Made by a program: the position numbers and the translations under genes. The notes beneath the pieces are model-generated. The model worked only from the letters and a program-made list of their open reading frames with translations. It did no database searches and was not told where the DNA came from. From contig NC_134280.1 of NCBI RefSeq assembly GCF_949628215.1, positions 7,823,795 to 7,887,794 on the forward strand: 64,000 nt of DNA, read 5' to 3'. Source of the stretch: Phalacrocorax aristotelis. Taxonomy: Eukaryota; Chordata; Aves; Suliformes; Phalacrocoracidae. Shown in pieces: positions 60,901 through 64,000 of this stretch. Within the stretch, counting starts at the first letter, position 1; each line of letters opens with the position of its first letter.

Positions 60901-63827
60901 ATTCATTTCACCTGTTGCCTCCAAGACCCATCCTCCTTCTTCCGTTCCTCTAACACACCCCTCCTCTGCAACCTCCTCATCACACTTGCTTCCTGGAGCA
61001 GTTCCCATTTCCAGAGCAGCTCCAGTGACTGTGGAGAAGGGTTAGGGCTGCAGGGGGCCAAGCTCAGCTCTACGGTAGGAGCAAGGGAAGGCGAGAGGTG
61101 GGCGCTGGCCTGACCACACAGCTTCCCGCTCTCCATAGCGGCAGAGCAGCCTGTTGCCGGGGCTGTCAGCTCTGCACGGGCAGAGAGCCGAGCCAGCCCC
61201 TGTCCTGCCACGGTGGGAGGAAGGGGTGATGCGGGGCCCCACAGAACCTGCGCACTGCAGCTGGGCCTTCAGCTGTCTCTGCCAAGCAGCGCTCTCAGCC
61301 CAGGGCTGGGCCCGAGGGCACCACGTGCTGCACATTTATTTACTAGAGGGCTGTTCTGGCTGTTCTGGGTGTTGTGTTAACCTGGGAAGCGGCCAATGAG
61401 CAAGCTGGAAACCGCTGCTCCACTGCATGTGCTGTCACTGTCCCTGCAGGCATCTCCGTTCGGCCAGGGCGAGCCCCCTACGTGGTGGGGCACAACTTAA
61501 TAAAGGCCCACGCGGAAGTCTGGCACCTCTACAATGAGACCTACCGGGCAAAACAAGGAGGCTTAATCTCTATCACCATCAACTCTGACTGGGCAGAGCC
61601 AAGGAACCCACACAGCCAGGAGGATGTCGATGCTGCCAGACGATACTTGCAGGTACAAACACACCCGGTCACAGATCTCCTGATTGCTCCTGGGTTTGTT
61701 TGTGGTGGCACCCCCATCCCGGGTGCTGGAGATGCCCAAAACCCAGGTCACTATCTCACTATGCCAGCCTGAAGGAAAAGGGTGAGCCAGAGGCACCGCT
61801 GCAAGGGAACATATCACCCTCTTCTGGTGGCTGATCAAGTGTCCACCAGAAATAAGACAAAATATGATTGCAGGGCCAAAAGCTTATTACATTTGCTGCC
61901 GTTAAATGGGCAGCTCTGCATATCTCCATGTGCCTGTTCATTATAAACTTAGGTACTACATAAACAGCAGCACATGAAGAAGAATGGTTAAATCTCTTTG
62001 TTTGATACAGACTCTAGCCTCCTCCCTTATTTCTTGGCTTAGTTTTTTCTAGATTGGTTTGCTCATCCCATTTTCAAAAATGGCGATTATAACGAAGTGA
62101 TGAAAACGAGGATTCGGGAACGCAGCCTGGCTCAGGGTCTGAGCCAGTCCCGGTAAGAGCCCAGGCAGATACTTGCTTTTGTTTTACTTGCTGCACTGAA
62201 ACCTGCTTTTCTGAAAGAAGTGCTAAATTTCAATGATTCTATTGCAATATTACTGTAAAAATCTTACTGTAGCCTCACAGGAAAAACTCTAGTGCATGTT
62301 TTGCCTGGTCCCTGTGTTTATGTCTCTTGCTAACTAAATTTACCAAAATATCTCCGGGGTAATACATTGGCAGCTTGGCGTGATACAGTAAATGCTCTGC
62401 GTTAGACACAGTGCTTTACCTGGCTGTGGTAAATGTGTTTTAACTGTTCTTAAAATGATGCCCTGAACTCGGGCACTGAGCACTCTCTGGTCCCTCTGAA
62501 TTATGTTTCCTGTTTTCCATCCCCATTAATTAGTCTTAACCCTATTGTGCTAGCAGTGCGCCGTCACGAATGTTTTTCCTTTTCTCTCCCTTTTTAGGCA
62601 CATATAAGGAAAGAACTCGCTTTCCCTCTCCAATAGCAATTTGATGGGGTATATTGGATCTGGGGCTATTCCTGACCATTCCCCTCTGACAGTGTGAAAG
62701 GCCACTTGTTTTGAAATGAGGGAGATGAGATGGTGGCGGAGTTGGGGTGTGCTCTGCAGCAAAGGCGGGCCTTTTCAAGATTCGTGTTATGCTTTTATGT
62801 GTGCCTGGAATGCTTGCATTCTTGAGCACTTCTTTTGCCACGTTATTTCTTCTCTGGCAGTTGCTGCTGTTAGTAACACAGTAAAGTCACTGCGTGTTGC
62901 TTTATGAGATAATGTGCCCAAGCATCTCGGGCTGGGGAAGAAGTCCTGTCCTCGGCCTAGGGCTGCAAACTCTCAAGCGTTGCCAAACTGCCAGGAGCGC
63001 TGCCTGCATGTTCAGCAGGGGTTGCCTGGGGACCCAATTCACAGGAGAATTTTCTCCCTCTGCTGGCTGAGAGCTGAAACCTCACTCCTTGCTCCAGGGT
63101 GCCCCCAACCCTGTTTCTTACACTGTGCATGGCTGCAGATGTTCTTTGCTGGGGAGCCTCCCTTTTGACGGGAACCATGCACTTTGGGATCAAATGGCAG
63201 AGCCCACACACAGAGCCTAGTTCCCAGCTTCTCCTGGGTTTTCCCATGTTTCTCCAGCAGGATCAGGTACCTCCCCTTGTGCTTGTGCTGCTGGTGCCAG
63301 GGGATACCAGTGTTACACATGGCGCGTGTTCCAAGTGTGGATCTTGGGGGTAGAAAGTGCAGACGTTTTTATTGTATCTGTGTGGAAGCCAGCGTTTATG
63401 AGACAACCCGGTATTATCAGCCTCTGCCATGACCTTCCCAGTACTACTGCTGTACTGCACAGTACTACTACAGCTGCACGGAGGAGAGCTCCTCTTGCTG
63501 CAGGAGGTCCCCTGCTGCTGCGAAGCACATCTTAGCACCGATGGCTGGCTGCACCGTCAGTGCGTGCCAGCAGTACAATGTTCTGAGGGAGCTCGTGACA
63601 GCTCCCCTGAGCGGGGACAGGACCCCTGGCTGTCACCAGCTGTTGGAGGCACATTTTGAGGGGTTTATGCTTTTCTCTGTTTTCTGTTGCAGACTTCCAG
63701 AATTTACTGAAAGTGAAAAGCAAAGAATTAAAGGCACATATGACTACTTTGGTCTAAATCATTATACTACAGTTTTAACATACAACGTGAACTATCCTGC
63801 TGGTGTTCTGTCGTATGACTCCGATAG
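45221..63827 (+). CDS. LCT: LCT, lactase-phlorizin hydrolase (3' end outside window)
   Basis: LPH is an apical membrane enzyme of the small intestine made of four GH1 beta-glycosidase repeats. In mammals domain IV cleaves lactose and domain III cleaves phlorizin and glycosylceramides. Fourteen exons join in frame to 1703 codons, nearly colinear with human LPH (1927). Seen: signal peptide [19 protein letters not shown]; domain I with no catalytic glutamates (TFSDLP replaces TFNEP); domain II with acid/base Glu539 (TFHEPW) but Gly751 in place of the nucleophile (YIAGNG), as in human; domain III with Glu1062 and Glu1272 (IIENG) but His1061 in place of the usual Asn; domain IV with LNEP Glu1538. 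The domain IV nucleophile and the membrane anchor lie past the window. No premature stop is seen. Introns 1 and 9 hold LTR insertions. Confidence 0.97.
46104..46714 (-). mobile_element. solo LTR of an avian endogenous retrovirus (ERVL-like), antisense
   Basis: 611-base element in LCT intron 1, flanked by the direct repeat CCAAA (46099-46103 and 46715-46719), a 5-base target duplication as ERVL-type elements make. The ends are TGTCGTGG... and ...CCATGATG (the usual final CA is mutated). On the minus strand it starts CATCATGGTTTTAGCTGGGA and contains GGGATATTCCATACCATGTA, then a purine/pyrimidine-biased simple stretch and ACCCACAAGTTC, a pattern common in avian LTRs. No internal viral genes are present, so only a single LTR remains. 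Confidence 0.8.
46246..46325. repeat. simple-sequence stretch inside the LTR
   Basis: GATAATGATAAATGATTATT-type repeats followed by GGGAAA repeats. This is a length-variable part of the LTR. Confidence 0.7.
48437..48516 (+). CDS. LCT: LCT exon 2
   Basis: 80 bp encoding [20 protein letters not shown] then LLSVSFQ, in place with human [20 protein letters not shown]. Acceptor TTCTCAAG, donor GTAACA. Poor conservation is normal for domain I. Confidence 0.85.
49761..49844 (+). CDS. LCT: LCT exon 3
   Basis: 84 bp, phase 0, encoding [20 protein letters not shown] then YKKLREFQ (human DTVDFLSLDLSYECQNE). Acceptor TTCTTTAG, donor GTAACG. Confidence 0.92.
50816..50918 (+). CDS. LCT: LCT exon 4
   Basis: 103 bp encoding [20 protein letters not shown] then [14 protein letters not shown] (human VKVFIFNLKLPDCPSTM). 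Acceptor TTTTGCAG, donor GTGAGT. Confidence 0.9.
51134..51374 (+). repeat. CR1 LINE, 3' end fragment
   Basis: 'caagttgcaccaggggaagt', 'ggaagctgcccagggaagtg', 'ggttggacttggtgatctta', ending 'aaatgattctatgat'. Diverged CR1 tail in LCT intron 4. Confidence 0.88.
51560..51638 (+). CDS. LCT: LCT exon 5
   Basis: 79 bp encoding [20 protein letters not shown] then SSSHVL (human AINKDQVLTIGFDINEFL). Acceptor GTTTTCAG, donor GTACAG. Confidence 0.93.
51921..51964. repeat. (AATC)n / (AATA)n microsatellite
   Basis: Tandem tetranucleotides AATC changing to AAAT, about 44 bases, in LCT intron 5. Confidence 0.9.
52395..53082 (+). CDS. LCT: LCT exon 6 (domain II, first half)
   Basis: 688 bp. Contains [51 protein letters not shown] and [20 protein letters not shown]. 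Acid/base Glu539 is present. Acceptor TTTCCAG, donor GTAGGG. Confidence 0.98.
53465..54110 (+). CDS. LCT: LCT exon 7 (domain II, second half)
   Basis: 646 bp from [20 protein letters not shown] to [14 protein letters not shown]. The nucleophile position reads YIAGNG: glycine (codon 54017-54019) instead of Glu, so domain II should not hydrolyse by the retaining mechanism. Human LPH has the same loss. Acceptor CCACCAG, donor GTATGG. Confidence 0.97.
55380..56939 (+). CDS. LCT: LCT exon 8 (domain II end, linker, most of domain III)
   Basis: 1560-bp exon, in line with the very large exon at this place in mammals. Runs from [20 protein letters not shown] through the interdomain linker ([17 protein letters not shown]) into domain [40 protein letters not shown] with acid/base Glu1062, and IYIIENGVG with nucleophile Glu1272. 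The residue before Glu1062 is His, whereas human has Asn (TFNEP). Acceptor GTGACAG, donor GTACCA. Confidence 0.98.
57286..57554 (+). CDS. LCT: LCT exon 9 (domain III end, domain IV start)
   Basis: 269 bp. [20 protein letters not shown] then [18 protein letters not shown] gives the glycone-binding W and E of domain [26 protein letters not shown] opens domain IV. Acceptor TCTTTCAG, donor GTTAGG. Confidence 0.97.
58037..58867 (+). mobile_element. probable LTR-type retroelement fragment
   Basis: In LCT intron 9, unlike its surroundings: begins near TGTCCTTTTGGTGAAC, has a TATA-like CTTTTAAAAG at about 58169, 'gcctttgggtaagaccggaa' and AATAAA near 58706-58711, followed by a U5-like stretch ending near GCAACA. 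These features resemble an avian retroviral LTR. I could not find a convincing target duplication, so both ends are approximate and the assignment is tentative. Confidence 0.45.
59162..59452 (+). CDS. LCT: LCT exon 10 (domain IV)
   Basis: 291 bp, phase 0: [60 protein letters not shown]. Close to human domain IV. Acceptor AATTACAG, donor GTAACT. Confidence 0.98.
59660..59955 (-). repeat. CR1 LINE reverse-transcriptase fragment, antisense
   Basis: The minus strand reads [20 protein letters not shown] then NYR, a decayed version of the CR1 ORF2 motif DWRKANVTPIFKKGKKEDPG NYR. Plus-strand hallmark 'aacctgtagttccgaggatc'. Non-functional piece in LCT intron 10. Confidence 0.75.
60542..60740 (+). 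CDS. LCT: LCT exon 11 (domain IV acid/base)
   Basis: 199 bp: [40 protein letters not shown]. Acid/base Glu1538 with its Asn partner is intact. Acceptor CCCACAG, donor GTAAGA. Confidence 0.98.
61450..61652 (+). CDS. LCT: LCT exon 12 (domain IV)
   Basis: 203 bp: [46 protein letters not shown]. Acceptor CCTGCAG, donor GTACAA. Confidence 0.97.
62043..62152 (+). CDS. LCT: LCT exon 13 (domain IV)
   Basis: 110 bp: [20 protein letters not shown] then [16 protein letters not shown]. The start at 62043 (after GGCTTAG) keeps the frame from exon 12. A second AG 10 bases later (TTTTTTCTAG) would shift the frame into an early stop. The first four residues differ from the usual FMGGW (human) pattern. Donor GTAAGA. 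Confidence 0.88.
63693..63827 (+). CDS. LCT: LCT exon 14 (domain IV)
   Basis: 135 bp: [44 protein letters not shown]. Matches human domain IV; the nucleophile exon must follow beyond the window. Acceptor GTTGCAG, donor GTAAGA. Confidence 0.97.
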
Positions 63828-64000
63828 GTAAGAGATGAATGTAAATTATCTGTCAAGTAAAATATGTGCACCTGGAGCTGGGCCAACTGATAGCAAGTAA
63901 AGGCACGAGACGGGTATTTTAAGCTGTTATAACCAACACTAGGGGAAATAGCCCCAACAGTACCTGTGGTGCTGTTATTTTCACAGAAGTCCAGCAACAG

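Larger units (their letters stand above)
60741..63692 (+). other. LCT: LCT introns 11-13, non-exon content
   Basis: Intron 11 (60741-61449) and the middle of intron 13 (62900-63560) are more GC-rich and contain many short open frames on both strands, but none shows recognisable protein or repeat similarity. Confidence 0.55.

Overview
This window is nuclear DNA from a bird. Split exons with GT/AG borders, long AT-rich introns and AATAAA signals show a vertebrate. Several CR1 LINE 3' ends (with the terminal ATTCTATGAT-type repeats) and a solo LTR of a kind familiar from avian genomes point to birds, probably a neoavian. The gene order DARS1 - MCM6 - LCT, all on the + strand, is the same conserved block as human 2q21, read in the direction of transcription.

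Layout. (1) 1-24,970: the 3' three quarters of DARS1 (cytosolic aspartyl-tRNA synthetase). Twelve coding exons run from about human residue 108 to the stop; exons 1-4 lie upstream of the window. An unexplained antisense open frame sits at 2,254-2,529. (2) 24,971-28,600: intergenic, no gene supported; a possible distal poly(A) signal lies at 25,952. (3) 28,600-29,400: CpG-rich promoter of MCM6 with E2F and inverted CCAAT motifs, part of it tandemly duplicated. (4) 29,171-42,980: complete MCM6, 17 coding exons and 827 codons, including one 86-bp intron. (5) 42,981-45,180: spacer holding a diverged second copy of the LCT core promoter, leader and signal-peptide start (43,572-43,722), 1.6 kb upstream of the real one. 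(6) 45,221-64,000: LCT (lactase-phlorizin hydrolase), 14 exons encoding signal peptide, GH1 domains I-III and about two thirds of domain IV. The rest of domain IV and the membrane anchor lie beyond the window.

Repeats are sparse: four CR1 3' ends or fragments plus one antisense CR1 reverse-transcriptase fragment, one solo LTR with a CCAAA target duplication in LCT intron 1, one probable second LTR in LCT intron 9, and simple repeats. No tRNA, rRNA or CRISPR is seen.

The three genes have unrelated jobs (translation, replication licensing, intestinal glycoside hydrolysis). Their linkage matters because, in humans, MCM6 introns contain the lactase-persistence enhancer acting on LCT. The observations most worth a second look are the duplicated LCT promoter/signal-peptide start, the duplicated MCM6 promoter module, the Asn-to-His change beside the catalytic acid/base of LCT domain III, and a frame-shifting competing acceptor at LCT exon 13.
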